DNA of 64,000 nt from Drosophila pseudoobscura (Eukaryota; Arthropoda; Insecta; Diptera; Drosophilidae), in NCBI RefSeq assembly GCF_009870125.1, contig NC_046680.1:13163501-13227500 (forward strand). The letters run 5' to 3'. Position 1 is the stretch's first letter. Every line of letters begins with the position of its first letter. Both the position numbers and the translations under genes were made by a program. Under the pieces are notes generated by a model. The model searched no databases, was not told where the DNA came from, and saw only the letters and a program-made list of their open reading frames with translations. Of this stretch, positions 47,101-59,400 are shown in pieces.

Positions 47101-47973
47101 GTCCGCGAACGGACCTCAGGACCTCCAGACCGTCAAGGCAAGCTGTGAAGGGCGCTGCCAGCAAACAGGATCAGCCGCTGCTACCAACCACCGCACACAA
47201 AGGGGCGTTTATTGTGTGAAGGATTAAGATTATGCATTGCCAGCGAGCAGCATGTGTAATGTGTAATGTGTATCTGTATCTGTATCTTTAGCTCTCGATG
47301 TCTGGCTTTGCTTTGCTTTGCTTCTTTTACTGCAACTGCATTTCCTCGTGTTTCTCTTGATTTTCCATTCTTCTCCTTTTTGTTTTTGTTTTTTAGCTTG
47401 AACTCTTAACGAACCGAAGGCCTAATGTCCTTATGACTCAAGTGTCCTCTTCGTCTCTCCTCGTCTATTGAGGATCAGCTCGGGGCGTGCTGGCGTCCTA
47501 AGTTTATTGGGACTATTGTTATATACCGATGCTGAAACTGAGAAATTAACAAAAGAATACCGAATGGGATTTGAATATTAAATCTATAGGATATCATCTA
47601 TTTAAAAGATATACTTGTGAGTATTCATTTTTCCTCAAAAAAATCCCAGATATTCCGAATTGTTCAATCAATTTTTGGACCAACGATCCAGGCCCTAAGG
47701 GGTAATGCCACATGTGTTCTCAAGCATACATATGTACATACATACATACATACGCGTATCTTGTAACCGAATAAATATGTATGTATTTATCTACATATAT
47801 AAATAAAAATTGCTCATTTACGCATCTACCCCGTGGCGAATTATGTATTTAAAACGCGCTGCAACGACGACAAACAACAACAGAAACTGCAAAGGGGAAG
47901 GGGTGGAAGAGCCACAGCCAGCGGCTAAAAGAGGGAATATAAAAGAAAAGATGTGGGAAAAAGGACAAAAAAC

Positions 47974-48007
<34 letters not shown>

Positions 48008-51000
48008 AAACATGTGCAACGTGGTCGAGAAGAGATCGTACTCCACTCTGCCGCCGCCGCAGCAGGCATTGGGGGCATGGAAATAAAATTAAAATGCAAA
48101 ACGTATCTGACAGATACGTGCATACGGCGCACACACACACAGATACACGAGCGACTGTATGCGTGCTAACAAACGCGATTTCATTCGCTCGCGAGCGTCG
48201 GAGCGGAAAAAATAAAGCGAATAAAATATAAAAATGGAAACAACAAAACAGAAACACAGACACACACACACTCATGCCTACTCGCGCGCACACACACACA
48301 CAAGCAAAACGTAATGGCGCTGGCGAGCCGCATTCGCGTCCGCGAAAAAGTATCTGTCAGATACACATATGCCGGCATATGCGCACACAGATGCCCGTAC
48401 TCATGCACATGCATGTACATATGTGTACGTACACGCACGCCCATGTAAAGTGAGCGCTACAGCGCTACAGACGGCCGGGACGCCAGACTAAAAGTTTCGC
48501 GTAAACAATAAAAACACAAAAAACGAAACCGGTTAAATGGCAACAGGAGGAGTAGGAGTGAGAGAGAGGGAGAGGGAGAGAAGGGTGGAGAAGGAGCAGA
48601 GGAAGGAGCAGCGAGGAGGAGGAAAAACGCAACGGTTAAACAACCAGCAATAGTTGGGTTCGGCTGAAGCTTCTCTTCTGGCTCTCTCTCTATTTATTTC
48701 TGCGGAGCCCCCGCTTGCAAGACCGACCCCGACCCGACCCGACCACGTCCACATTCAATGTCTGGGTCTGGGGTGGATTCACTGCGTCTAGCTTCGATTG
48801 CAGGCGGCAATAATTAAAAACTGCATTATTTTATTGCTTTGGCCAGCCCGCAAGTCGGCCTGGCCTGTCTCTGGCCCTGCCCCTAAGACCGACGACGTGG
48901 ACTGCTTGGACGGACTCGTTGTCTGGATATGGAACTCAGGAGGCCGGAGGCAGGAGGGGGGCAAATGGCTTGTCGCCGTCGTCTGCCAAAAATATACTCC
49001 ATTACTTTTGTGCCTTTTTTTTTGGGTGTGGAGTCATCTGAAGAAAGCTCTCTTCGACTCTATACTTTCCACAAACCAATAAACAGTTGATTTCGGATTG
49101 TGAGTCAGGGCCTTAAAGAATGGGATTGGAAGGATTTCGGAAATGAAATTCTTGGTGGGCTCCCCCGACCATTCGCCAAAGACACACCCAATTTCGGGGC
49201 AGAAATACAGAGGAGAGAAATAGGAGAAATAGCACTCTGACAACAATTCTCGATCATTCTATTCCACGCAACAAATATATTATCCTCCCATATGAACCAT
49301 GGTTTGAGGTGTTTCCTTGCGATAGCTGCCTCACCTTGGTATGAATACACCTTGGTATTCATATTTTTGCATTCACACTTATTCGTCTGGCGATTCGCCA
49401 TTCGCGATTCGTTATTTTCGTTGCCATTTTTTCTTGTTTTTTTTTTTTGTATTTCGCGTTGGCGCAAAAGTTTATCGCACAATCGGCAGCTGTGCTGGAA
49501 AAATCCAATTAACAGTTTTATTAGCTATGGTTGGGAAAATAATTCATAAATTCATTAAAAACAATACGGCCACGGCAACAACAAAAACAGTAGATGAAAC
49601 AGCAGCAACGGCAGGGAAAAAACTGTACTAATATTACCAATAATAATCATATTTCTTTATGGGCACTTTCTGCAGTTGATTTTGCGGCTGACATTTGTCG
49701 CCATACAACTTTTTTTTTCGAATTTGTTATTGCGAAAATTAAATTAAAAACCTATACTCATTCTGCCACAAATGACGGGACACGGCCCCATATACACATA
49801 TACATGCATATACACACACAACACACGTGCCCCTGCCCCCACCCCATCCTTTTGGACAGTTTCAAGTTCGCGCCCAAAAGATACTAAAAGCAAAACAAAT
49901 TTCGTTGGTCATTGCGGTTGAAAGCGCCACCAAAGCGTCGAGTGTGTCACGGGTGGGAGTGGGGGTGTGGCGGAAAGTGGAAGCCGAAGTGTCACCCCAA
50001 TGGAAGGGGCAGCAGCAGGGCAAGACAGGGCAGGCCTCCCCACTAGATACTTAATCAAATATTTTTCCTGCCCCACAGTCGCATACATACGCACTCTGTA
50101 GGTTATATGGTTATGCAACAACAACAACAGCAGCAACAGAAGCAGCATGAAGGAAAAGAAGAGGAGCACACAAAAAGAATTTAATAAAAATCGTTGCCTG
50201 TCAGCGTACAAGAAGCCAAACAAATTATAACAGGTGCCGTTGTCGACCCAAATGAGTTAGTGGAATGAATGAGATGGCCAAAAGACTGGGGAGGAGAGGG
50301 ATATATCCAGAGAGGGGGTATGCAATCTGCATTATTTTCCATTCGAGCATTCGACCATCAGAAGAAACAACCAATTGAAGGGATTCATTAAAAGTTCGTT
50401 AGGAAGCGCAAAGACCTATATTCTATAAGAGATATTCCATTCAAATATGTTCAAAATTCAATTCCCATCAAGTGCTACTATCAATCCATTAAAAACCCGA
50501 CCATAAACCCACAAATAAATCCCGAAAACCATTCCAAAGTGTGAATCCGTGCACCACCAAACGGGCAGTTAACAACCACTGAGATTTTCGGAGGAGACCC
50601 CAACCCCAACCCCAAACCTCTTGCCCCCTCACGAAGGCCATGATTTAATGTGGGAACTCTGGCCAGAGCACGTGTGCAGTGGTCAAAATCAGTAGAGCAA
50701 AAGCCAAGAAAACGAATCAACTGCATAGCGGGAGGCAGTGAAGTTCAACTGTCGGGGGTGGGAGAGGAGTCATGTTCGGAACTTGATTTAATTTAAAAAC
50801 GATTCAAAAATTAAAGACAACAATTCGACAAAATAATTTTAAACTCTGCGTTTAACCCAAGTAATTAAAGGCGGTGCTGGAATGACGACGACGGCCAACA
50901 AGTAATGGGCATCGGCTTCGGCATCGGACATCCAGCAGCATCGGGCCATTGGGCACGACTCGGAGGCTCGGAGTTGGTTTCATTTGAGAATTTATGACTT

Positions 51001-53030
51001 TTTGACAGCCCACATTATTGTTTAATCGTGACTTTCGAGTTGAAAATCTCAGAGTAGCCTTAGGATTTGATTTGAATAGAAATACTCGTACTCGTACTGG
51101 AACTCGTACAGTATGGGGATCGGATCCGCGAGAAGCGGGAATCGTTTTCGGATCGGATGTGCGAATGACACCAGCATATAAAGAGTTTTCAGTTCGGGGT
51201 TTGGGTTAATTAAATAACACCCACATGGGGTTGTCGATTGTAGGTTGTTGGTTGTTGGGTTGTTGGTGGCGTATGTAAGTGATATTCAATTGTGAAACCC
51301 CCGTTCTTCCTCATCCTTACCCTTCAATTAACACCCGCCGCAAAGAAGGGAATGAATGTCTCAAAGTGGAATTCGAATAATCATATGACGGGACAATGTT
51401 TGCACAGCACAACAGCCCGGCTATCAGAGGAGTCAGTGGCTGGATGGCCTGGCCAAAAGCGAGGCTATTAAAAATTATGTAAATAGCCGCGTCTCGTCTC
51501 CGAGAGAGTGTATAAAGTCTGGCTCATTGTTGATCGACCCGTCCGGCCACCGCCACTGCCACTGCCGGCACACTGTCTATTAACAATAATAAAACTGAAA
51601 GAAAAACAAAAGGCTGGAAAAAACTAACAAGAGTTTTATTGAATTGAAGAAGAGACAGCATCGACAGCATCGGCAGCATCATCGGATGCTGCACAGCCGA
51701 CATTCACATACCAATGGATACGATATACCTGAGACTGAAAGACTGAAAGCGAATGGAACGGCGGACGAAAGGCAATAAAACCCATTTAATATTCATTTAA
51801 GGTACTAACAAATAATGCAAATATTTGAACAATTTATTTACATATGAACGCCATCAAAGAGCTTGGATTGAAAGAGATCTTTCAATTGATGGTAGATGGA
51901 AATTGTGAACGAGATCCCACTGATGACGGGACGCGGCTCTGGCTCTGTCTCTGCTCTGCCTCTGGGTCCGTCCTCCCGAAACAGATGAATCTATTTGTAT
52001 TTATGAGTATGTTATGCACTTAGGCCCAATCAATGTGTAAATGTGTGAATGTGTGAGTATCTGTATCTGTGTGGGTCTGCTTGAGAAATGCGCTGTGTGG
52101 TACCATTTAGCATGTCACCTTTTAACGGCTCTCTAACAAATAGAAACGCCAAAAAAATACGAGTATATCTGCCTTCCCTCTGTCCCCTGCATCAATATCA
52201 ACATTATCTTAACATTATAATTACTCTTTGAATCGTTTGCAAACAATTTAACTTGATTTTGCTTGAATTCGTTTTCTGGTTGAGGCCGAACACAAAAATA
52301 ACTCCAATAACCAAATAAGAGATCATCATCATCAAGGTGTAGGAGAAGTAGGAAGCCGACGGCAAATCATATCTGCTCGACACACCTGTTTGGATATTTC
52401 CCCTATAGCTTTCTCTGACATCCACTTTATCGCTGATGTAATATTTTCAGAAATACTGTTATTCTGCTCAAAATGATGATCAAGTTACCAAAACCAATCA
52501 AATTCTCTATTTAATAGATAGATGAAAGGATGAATATTGCGTTAATTTCGATTTGACAAATTTCATCTGGTGAAATATATACCTTGGGACATTTTGTCAA
52601 ATAATTGAAAGAGATGTTCAGATAGACACGAGTCTGTGGCATATTTTTGGCATGAAACGTATTTCAGCCGAGCGCTTCCAGATGCTTACTCATCGCGATG
52701 GTGAGGGGCGAATATTGAAGCAATCTTTGATGTTATATCAAGAGTAATCAAGCAGATCGAGTACGGGTTCTTAAGAGGAGACGGAGCCCCTCAACAAAAG
52801 CAAATATATAAAGATAATACGGGTTATACAAGCATATACATATGTAGCTGCTCATTCAATTTGGAAACTGATAGATCACTGCATATCTTACACTTACATT
52901 TCCTTAGCACAACTTTCTTTCAATCGACAATTTCATATCTTACCAGATCGTCTCCCAAATCGGAATCACGTTCAATATTGCTATTTGAACGACCGCTACA
53001 GTCCATAGTAGGGTGCACGCGAAGTTGCAT
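31486..53030 (-). CDS. retn: Retained / dead ringer, ARID-domain transcription factor (gene span)
   Basis: Sequence-specific nuclear regulator of the ARID3/BRIGHT family. In D. melanogaster it works with Dorsal and Groucho in repression and is needed in embryonic patterning, axon guidance, glia, and female behaviour and egg laying. Exons on the minus strand: 53030-52944, 43924-43752, 43681-43531, 43479-43092, 43016-42916, 37854-37782, 34070-33887, 33394-33247, 33177-32693, 32549-31915 and 31856-31486. They total 2796 nt, 931 aa (about 911 in D. melanogaster, from memory). The start MQLRVHPTMDCSG and the segment SHGDRTDDEMRDCDSVEG match the known protein. The extended ARID spans about 290-430 and the REKLES-type region about 590-850. 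Low-complexity Gly, Ala, Gln and His runs are abundant. The 9.0-kb first intron (43925-52943) isolates the 29-residue first exon. One donor (43091-43086, GTTGGT) is weak. Confidence 0.96.
33178..33246 (-). other. retn: 69-nt retn intron that is open in frame
   Basis: Donor GTGAGT (33246-33241), acceptor TTGGACAG ending at 33178. It splits Leu-Thr between NQMPL and TPISRPS. Its length is a multiple of three and it has no stop codon, so unspliced RNA would add 23 residues, starting VSTPKPLGIAPYAP. The D. melanogaster protein as I recall it lacks the insert, so splicing is the default. Confidence 0.75.
33247..43016 (-). CDS. retn: retn ARID DNA-binding domain exons
   Basis: Four exons (43016-42916, 37854-37782, 34070-33887, 33394-33247) encode the extended ARID, separated by introns of 5.1 kb, 3.7 kb and 492 nt. 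The landmarks run in order: WSFEEQYKQVRQ, LYEINDDPKRKEFLDDLF, MQKRG, TPINRLPIMAKSVLDLYELY, GGLVDVINKKLWQEI, SSITSAAFTLRTQYMKYLYP and YECEKKNLS. The ARID3 family binds AT-rich sites (core ATTA or ATTAAA) through a helix-turn-helix and loop. No key position appears altered. Confidence 0.95.
34071..37781 (-). other. retn: retn intron (3.7 kb) inside the ARID region
   Basis: No exon recognised. Contains a GATCCC/GATTCC-rich stretch (35440-35475), CTG/CAG repeat (about 37419-37440) and generally AT-rich DNA. Confidence 0.55.
38110..38141. repeat. TC/GA dinucleotide run
   Basis: About 30 bases of CT repeat in a retn intron. GA runs are potential GAGA-factor sites. Similar tracts lie at 14226-14263 and 60751-60779. 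Confidence 0.9.
38366..38383. repeat. 18-bp perfect palindrome
   Basis: CAGATACATATGTATCTG in a retn intron, made of the same CAGATAC/GTATCTG half-sites as the other dispersed palindromes but in the opposite arrangement. Confidence 0.8.
46565..46729 (+). CDS. Possible short acidic ORF inside retn intron
   Basis: A 54-codon open frame antisense to retn. The ATG context ACAAATGG fits the Drosophila start consensus. It begins MEVDMDVDVEVDV, encoded by a GTGGAT-type repeat, then has a non-repetitive stretch AIYFNSFQYTAVARGDSETD and ends ECHNSALV before TAG. The frame is open further upstream, back to 46388. About a quarter of residues are acidic. The second half does not look like simple-sequence translation, but no homologue is recognised and chance is quite possible. 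Confidence 0.25.
   Translation: MEVDMDVDVEVDVGSREGGDSAIYFNSFQYTAVARGDSETDDDYLSECHNSALV
46972..46997. repeat. GGAC tetranucleotide array
   Basis: About six copies of GACG/GGAC in retn intron 1. Confidence 0.85.
47980..48006. repeat. CAA trinucleotide array
   Basis: About nine copies of CAA in retn intron 1, in a non-coding context. Confidence 0.9.
48101..48119. repeat. 19-bp GTATCTG-type palindrome
   Basis: ACGTATCTG-A-CAGATACGT, perfect 9+1+9 inverted repeat in retn intron 1. A second copy with core GTATCTG-T-CAGATAC lies at 48350-48364. Confidence 0.8.
48366..48381. repeat. 16-bp perfect palindrome
   Basis: CATATGCCGGCATATG, immediately after the palindrome at 48350-48364, so two different dyads sit within 32 bp. 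Confidence 0.8.
52204..52332 (-). CDS. Possible short membrane-peptide ORF in retn intron 1
   Basis: An open frame (52446-52204) whose first ATG at 52332 gives 42 residues starting MMMISYLVIGVIFVFGLNQK, a clear hydrophobic membrane-type segment followed by a basic tail. Upstream of that ATG the frame stays open for another 38 codons (DVRESYRGNIQTG, SSRYDLPSASYFSYT) without a start codon. That suggests either an exon spliced from elsewhere or chance. It is on the same strand as retn, about 600 nt downstream of its first coding exon. Codon texture is fairly gene-like. Function unknown. Confidence 0.25.
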   Translation of the reverse strand: MMMISYLVIGVIFVFGLNQKTNSSKIKLNCLQTIQRVIIMLR

Positions 53031-53470
53031 TGAAGCCAGCGCTGCTTCTTCTATCTCACTCTGGTCCACGAATATTCTGATACTGATTCAGATCAATGTT
53101 CCGATATTTGCTGTTTTCTATATCACCGCACTCTTTCTGTTGTGTTTCTTAGCTTTTTTGTGGCTCTTCTTCCGTGTGTCGTTTGCATTTGTGTCGTTCG
53201 CGCGAACCGTTATGTTCTGGTATGGATGCCGATCCTCGGTGGTCGTCTCCCACGCTTCGGTTTCTCCAAGAGAGGCGAAAAGAGACGTTGAAGAACCGTT
53301 TGATCACTTTTCGCTTTTTGCTTGCTCTTCTCGTTGTTTGTTTGGTTGCGAATATTTCTTGGCAATCTTTACCGTTGTTGCACAAATTATTCTTCTACGG
53401 AACGTGGACAGGGGCGGGGGTGGAACACAACACGTAACACTCACTACCACTGCACTGTTTTCGAGCCGAA
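53031..53470 (-). promoter_or_regulatory. retn: Probable retn 5'UTR and start region
   Basis: Sequence directly upstream of the retn ATG (53030-53028). No splice acceptor is needed before the ATG, so the leader probably runs straight on. A possible initiator context, ACAGTGCAGTGG on the minus strand near 53457, is followed by GTGAGTGTTACGTG. The start site is a guess to within some hundreds of bases. Confidence 0.35.
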
Positions 53471-56400
53471 TTACGGCCCCTCGATTAGCAATATTTAATT
53501 GTTATTTCCTCCTATAATTCTCCTATATTCTCCTATAATCCGGACAAACACGGACGAGCACCGACCGACGCCAACGAGGAAAAAAAGCGAATTGGGGCTT
53601 GTTTGGACCCCGTGTCTACTTGTAATTTCAAATTCCAACCGTTCTTTCAAGTCCGCCCACTGGCAAATTGCCGAGAAACAAATAGGTATGACCAACAGGC
53701 AAAACGGCACTGAAAATGCAAGGCGTGCAAGGTAAAATTCACCCTTTTGCCGATCATACCATGAAAAAAATTCAATTTTGTTTTCATAGCACATTTTCCA
53801 TCACGCACGGCGAGGTGAGGTTCGTACTTGTTTTCAATTTGTTCCCTGGCTGTTTTCGCCTGTTGTCCATACCCCTTTTTATAGCCCATTCAAAATTACG
53901 CTCACGACTCATTTCTTCGTTGCCTGTATGAGTGGCTCGGTGTTCCGATGCTATTCGTTTCACTTCTCTCTTTTCGCTCCCAACTGTTTCTTTGCCACCC
54001 GTTTCACTCAACAAGGAAGGGGAGAGAGAGAGAGCAGTCAACCAATCGTATGCACTCGATGTATGTATGTTTTGATGTATGTAACTATGTAAGAGTAATC
54101 TATGCAATAAATACCTGAATTCGTGTTTGTTTGTGTGTGAACGTATCGCCCGTTTTGATACCCATACAGACAAGGCCAGAGACCAGGTGTGTGGAGAGCG
54201 TGAATACACTATTGAGCAGGGTTGGTGAATAACCCAAATGGGGTTACTATGTGCAAAAGAGTGCCAGCTGTACAGGTGGAAGTGAGTGGAATATAGCAGG
54301 TTTGAAGCAGTATAACTCTACAACGACCAAAGTCAAGCATTATTTTTTCCCATTCCTCAAGCCTGTAGTGCAGTGTGAGTGCCTATGTATTGTATATCTT
54401 TCGATCGTGTTTTATACGCGATTCAATTGAGCAGCTACGTACGCCCTTTTCATTTGTCGAATATTCGTTGTGTGTTTATCGAATGGGGCGGGGCCTCTGC
54501 ATACATTCACATTCACATTTGTGGTTTGCCAAATGCCGTTAATGTGGGGAGGGGGGAAACAATCAACCAGCTGGACGAGGGGGGGGCATGTGGAGTGTGG
54601 GTGGGTGGGGAAAAACAAACAGAAAGCTGATTAATGATTTGCGAGATAAATTGCACTTGTAATGGCCCAAACGGTAGATAGATGGATACATGGCTCTTGT
54701 ACCGTCCACCCACCCATCACCCATCCTCATTTCACCCATCCAGATAGTAAATAATTTCCGTTTCTCGATTTTCACTAATTTGAAATTGATGAAAGGCAGC
54801 GACGTCGACAGCAGCAGTGCCAGTGCCAGTGCCAGTGGCAGGAGCAGAAAGTATATCAATTTTCGCCTTCTTGTCTGCACAACAAACAGCCAGCGGACGC
54901 TGTGGCATGTATTCGTTTGGGGAGGCGCAGGCGTGCAACCTACCCCACACCACCACCCCCTCTGGAGGGAAACACACCAATGACGAGGCGTCGTAGTCGT
55001 CCGACCCACAGACTTGACTGATGATGAAGTGAGAAAGTAATTAAATACAATTTTAAATGTGACTAATGAGACGCCGTCAAATTCGTGGGGCACACAGTGG
55101 ATGGGATGGTGGGGTGTGTAATGGTAATGGTAATGGGTGTGATCTAGGGGAAGTTGGACTGCATTCATCACGAAAACACACGTACACCCCCAAAACACAT
55201 CCGAGTCCAGTGCCAAAACTGTATCTCACAGATACTACCTCCACCGACAAATTTGTCACTATTAACTTTCGTTTTTGGAATAGCTCTAAACTTCAATTTG
55301 ATTTTCAAACAACGTACAAGTGTACAATAGAGCGATACTTACACGAAACGTGCACGCCGCCTTTTCACAGGTGAAATTTGTGTTTAATCCGTGGATACAT
55401 ATAGTAGACTCTCAGATACATACATATGTACAAAGATACATGAATATTAGCAAATATTGAACAGGGGAACCTCGTTTATTTGTCAACACGTCCATTTCCT
55501 GCATTTTGTGTGTTAGCCGAAAAAGTGGGGAAACGGGAAACCCACAAAAAATAATGATATATGTATGTACTCCTAACAATTTCAAAATAAATAAATGAGA
55601 TATAGAGAAACCAACCTCCACACAAACCGAAAAATATGGTGGAGCAGCGGGAGAGGAGAGAGGAAACATGCATATATGTAGATACATTTTGTACATATGT
55701 ACACATGTATGTATGTATACGAGATATGGATACTAGTTGAAATTGTTATTGTCCAACACATCCGTCGCGTCGGCGGCCGAAGGCTTTTAGGCCTCATTAG
55801 TTGATGAGTATTAAGTGATTTGGGAATTACACATTCGACATGAATATCTCTCCGGCTTACTTTTCCGTTTTATCTTATTTCTGGTGTGAACTTCGGCGGA
55901 ACCAGAACTTGTACAATATATTAGGAAATAGATACGTCAACTCAGTGTTGACGGTGACGATCTGTGGCTGGAAGGGGCTAAAAAATTCAAGCAATAGCCG
56001 GGTGCTATCGTTAAAAAATACTTACTGGCTTACTGAAGATTGTGAACTGAAAAACCATCTTAAAGAGATTCATAATATAAATCTTATAGGTCGTAGGTTA
56101 TATGTTACCCTGATAATGATGCTCGTAACGTCTTGAAGAACATCCTCTTTCGATAATCTAACGGTATTTAGATACATTTCTTATCCAAAGGTAAACAAAA
56201 CGATCACAAAAAGGTTTTTCCATACAACATGTAAAACATACTGGTCATACCTCTATATAAAATATCCACAAAACCTGAAATGTAATTAATGGTTTATTAA
56301 TTAATTGCGTAAATTAATTCCCTCTGACAAAAAAAGATCATTTAAATTGGACTGCTTGTCCCTGCCCCTTAATGTGAGATAAAAAATGCAAATATAATTA

Positions 56401-59400
56401 TATATAATTTACCAACAGTTAACAGTTTCAACACAAGCAACGGTTGAGGATAGCGAGGGAGCAGGGGGAAGGGAAGGAGAACAACATCAATTAATAAAAT
56501 ACCATTTAGGCGATCATTAATCCAGGAAATGCAATTTGTCAATCCACGAGTCCATCGATGTGTGAGAAAGCGATTTTCTGCTGTTGAACGAACAATCTTT
56601 ACCTGTCGGTGTGAGTGAGAGGTGGGGCAGGGGAGGGAAGGCAAGCGGTGTGGTTCCTCTAGCCCTAGGCCAGAGTTAGAGCTAGAGACGGGCACAGGGA
56701 GAGAGACAAAGTTAAAGCCAAATTGATTGACCAGATCGACATTCAACGATCGTCGTAGTGGTCGTCGTCGTCGTTGCTGGTGGAATATGAATGAGTCGAC
56801 GAGCATCGGCGATAATTGATGATATTTTGGCTATGGCCAATGGATCGCATTGGATCCGATGGGATCCGACATGGATCGCAGCATTGGATCGCTTCACACA
56901 CTCTTGTCGAGCTTTTTTTTTTGTATGTGGCTTGAGGGGGCAGACCGGCTGACCGGCGGACTGGCGGACTGGACTCCATTTGAGCATAGGTTTCATTAAT
57001 AATTTTTGTTTGGTTCAGTTCGGTTGTGGAAATCCACGATCCACGAGCAGACAGTTAGAAGAAATCGGCAATCGGCAGAAATTCAAGACCAAGCGTGGCA
57101 CAAAATTCATTCACAAACCAAACTGCAACCCGGCATCGTTCATCGGGCATCGGAATGGGCCCCCAACTAACTGTCAAGAGCTTGTCAGTGATTACGGCGG
57201 AGAGTATCTCCATTATGTTTGTATCTCAGCGCTCGGGCGACAAGGCATCATTAACTCTGCCGTATTCATAAGTTTTTTATTTATTTAGATTTTTCTTACT
57301 ATTTTGGGGAAATATTTTAATGAAGTCGGAGACGGAGTCTGGGAGCGAGCGAGAACTCTTAAAATAGAATATCAATTTGGGCAAAAAGCATAACGGATGC
57401 CGCTGTCAATATTTTGACAGTTCTCAAACACACAGCCCTACACACGAGACACTCTGACGACCCCATCCGACCCACCAACAGCTCCGCCGCCCCACTTTCC
57501 ATCTCCCCTGCATTGCTTCGGTGCGGTACGGGTTGTGTGTTCATTCCCGGGAATGGTTACACCGAAAACTTTAATTGAATTCCGCGCTGTGGAGTGACTG
57601 CAGTTGCAACCCATCAAGATCTGTGGCGGGAAATGGTAACGAATAAATGGGATTTCGTATGGGCCCCAAAGAAAAATGATTAATATGCGCTAATGTTTTA
57701 TAACTCTGCCCTTTTAATATGTGCTCAGCTCCGTATTCGTCCTGCCCCGTGCCCCGTGTCCCGTGCCCCAAGCACAATAAACCAAGCCCCAGCTCGCGTC
57801 CCAGTCGATGACGATGCCGATGCCGATGCCTCCAACCTCGACCTCCGCCTCAGACATCGCATTAAAAATGCCAAAAGCGATAAAAGAATGAACCGTATTG
57901 CCTTTTGTCTGCTGTACAAATATAATATATGGATATCTGTATCTCTGGATGTCTGTTCATACACTCGTATGTAGGGACTCCGCTCGAGAGGAGAGCGGAG
58001 GAGGTTGACTGCTGTCTGGTAGGACACATCAAGAGTAGAGTTTGACTGATCTCGATCTTAACTGCTAATGACTTTAATCGTTAATCTCTGACATAAAAGT
58101 TTTGATTGAAGCGGATCTCAACAGAAATGCAATAAATTATAGATACACATACATACAGATATGCACATCAGTTTCAGTTTCAGGTTCAGACAGTTCCAAA
58201 TTGGATTATGGTCATTGATTTTGTTGGTTTCTTTTGGGTTTTTTCGCAAAAGATTTCTCGCTTTTGATTCGTGTGAACACTCTTTGGAAGCGGAGTAATT
58301 AAGGAAATTTGTTCAAGGCATTCCCCAAAACATATTTTTAATATGTCTGGGATTCTTTTGGTGTAGCATTCCATTCATATGGCATTGTTTGGTAATTTAG
58401 GTACATATTTATATATTGGGGAAATCAGAGCAGATCATCGAGTACATTATGTAAATGCCAAATCTTCTTGGCAGAAGAAAGACCAGACCCAATGGGCAAT
58501 GGCTGTTATAAAACCATAAAAATACAATGCAAATACAAACAAATGGGAGCATGACATCAATAATGACATTGAATTGTCGCCGCTGCCCATCCACTCCCCT
58601 GCGCCTGCCCCTGCCCGTGCCCGTGCCCCTGCCGCCAGTGCCAGCCCCACAACTAAGTATTCATATTTATTGTCCGCTTTTATCGTGCTGCTCCCAAAGA
58701 CAAATGGCAATATAAATATAATAACAATAATAATACCCGGCGGTGGGTGAGGTGCGGTTGGGGCCTTCACTTGCGGGGCTTCTGTTCGCTGAATTCATAA
58801 ACTAACATTGCCCATACGACACGTTGGCCTATCGATTCGAACGACAAAGGAATAGCGTCCACGGGTTCTGTCATGTGAGAAACTACACATTTCGATAGTA
58901 AAATGGAAATCAAATTGAATCGAATCGAGGGAAAGGGAGCGCAACGAACATGTCCAGCTGTTGACGTCCATTGGAGAGACAAGCAAGCAAACAAACAAAC
59001 GTAAAGCGAACGAAACCGAAATAAATAAATTAGCCAGCGAGTGGCGGGGCTGGGCAGGCAGGAATCCGAATCCCAATACCAATCCCAATCCAAAAGGCGG
59101 CCAGAATGCGGAATACAAGCAAAATGCGGAAGGGAACACAAGATTGACGACAGAGACAGCGACACACGTTGATTAATTCATCTGATGTGCGGCTGACACA
59201 CTCGGTGGCGCCCACACAAAAGGCTTAAGATATTTTGCAAATTCTATATCTATCCCTCCCACTACTATTCGTTTTTATCCGACAGATACTGCCACTGGCA
59301 CTGGCACCCAACAGGAAGTTGACCAAACACCCAACCACCCACACACAACCATCCAGCATCCATTCAGCACTTCTCCAGTCGAATTAAGGCATTTTTCCTC

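Larger units (their letters stand above)
43925..52943 (-). other. retn: retn first coding intron (9.0 kb)
   Basis: Large intron between the 29-residue first exon and exon 2, a usual place for enhancers of developmental regulators. Contains GGAT/GGTT arrays (45738-45775), a GGAC array (about 46972-46997), a CAA array (47980-48006), a palindrome cluster (48101-48381), and two short open frames listed separately (46565-46729 plus; 52204-52332 minus). No other gene recognised. Confidence 0.55.

Noticed and set aside
54563..55216. 217-codon minus-strand open frame upstream of retn
   Set aside because: The full-length frame does not begin with a normal ATG context and the product has TG- and CA-rich translation, repeats and no domain. 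Chance in G-rich sequence.
55840..56136. Plus-strand 98-codon frame of mixed composition
   Set aside because: AT-rich, weak context, and no recognisable motif; chance is the simplest reading.
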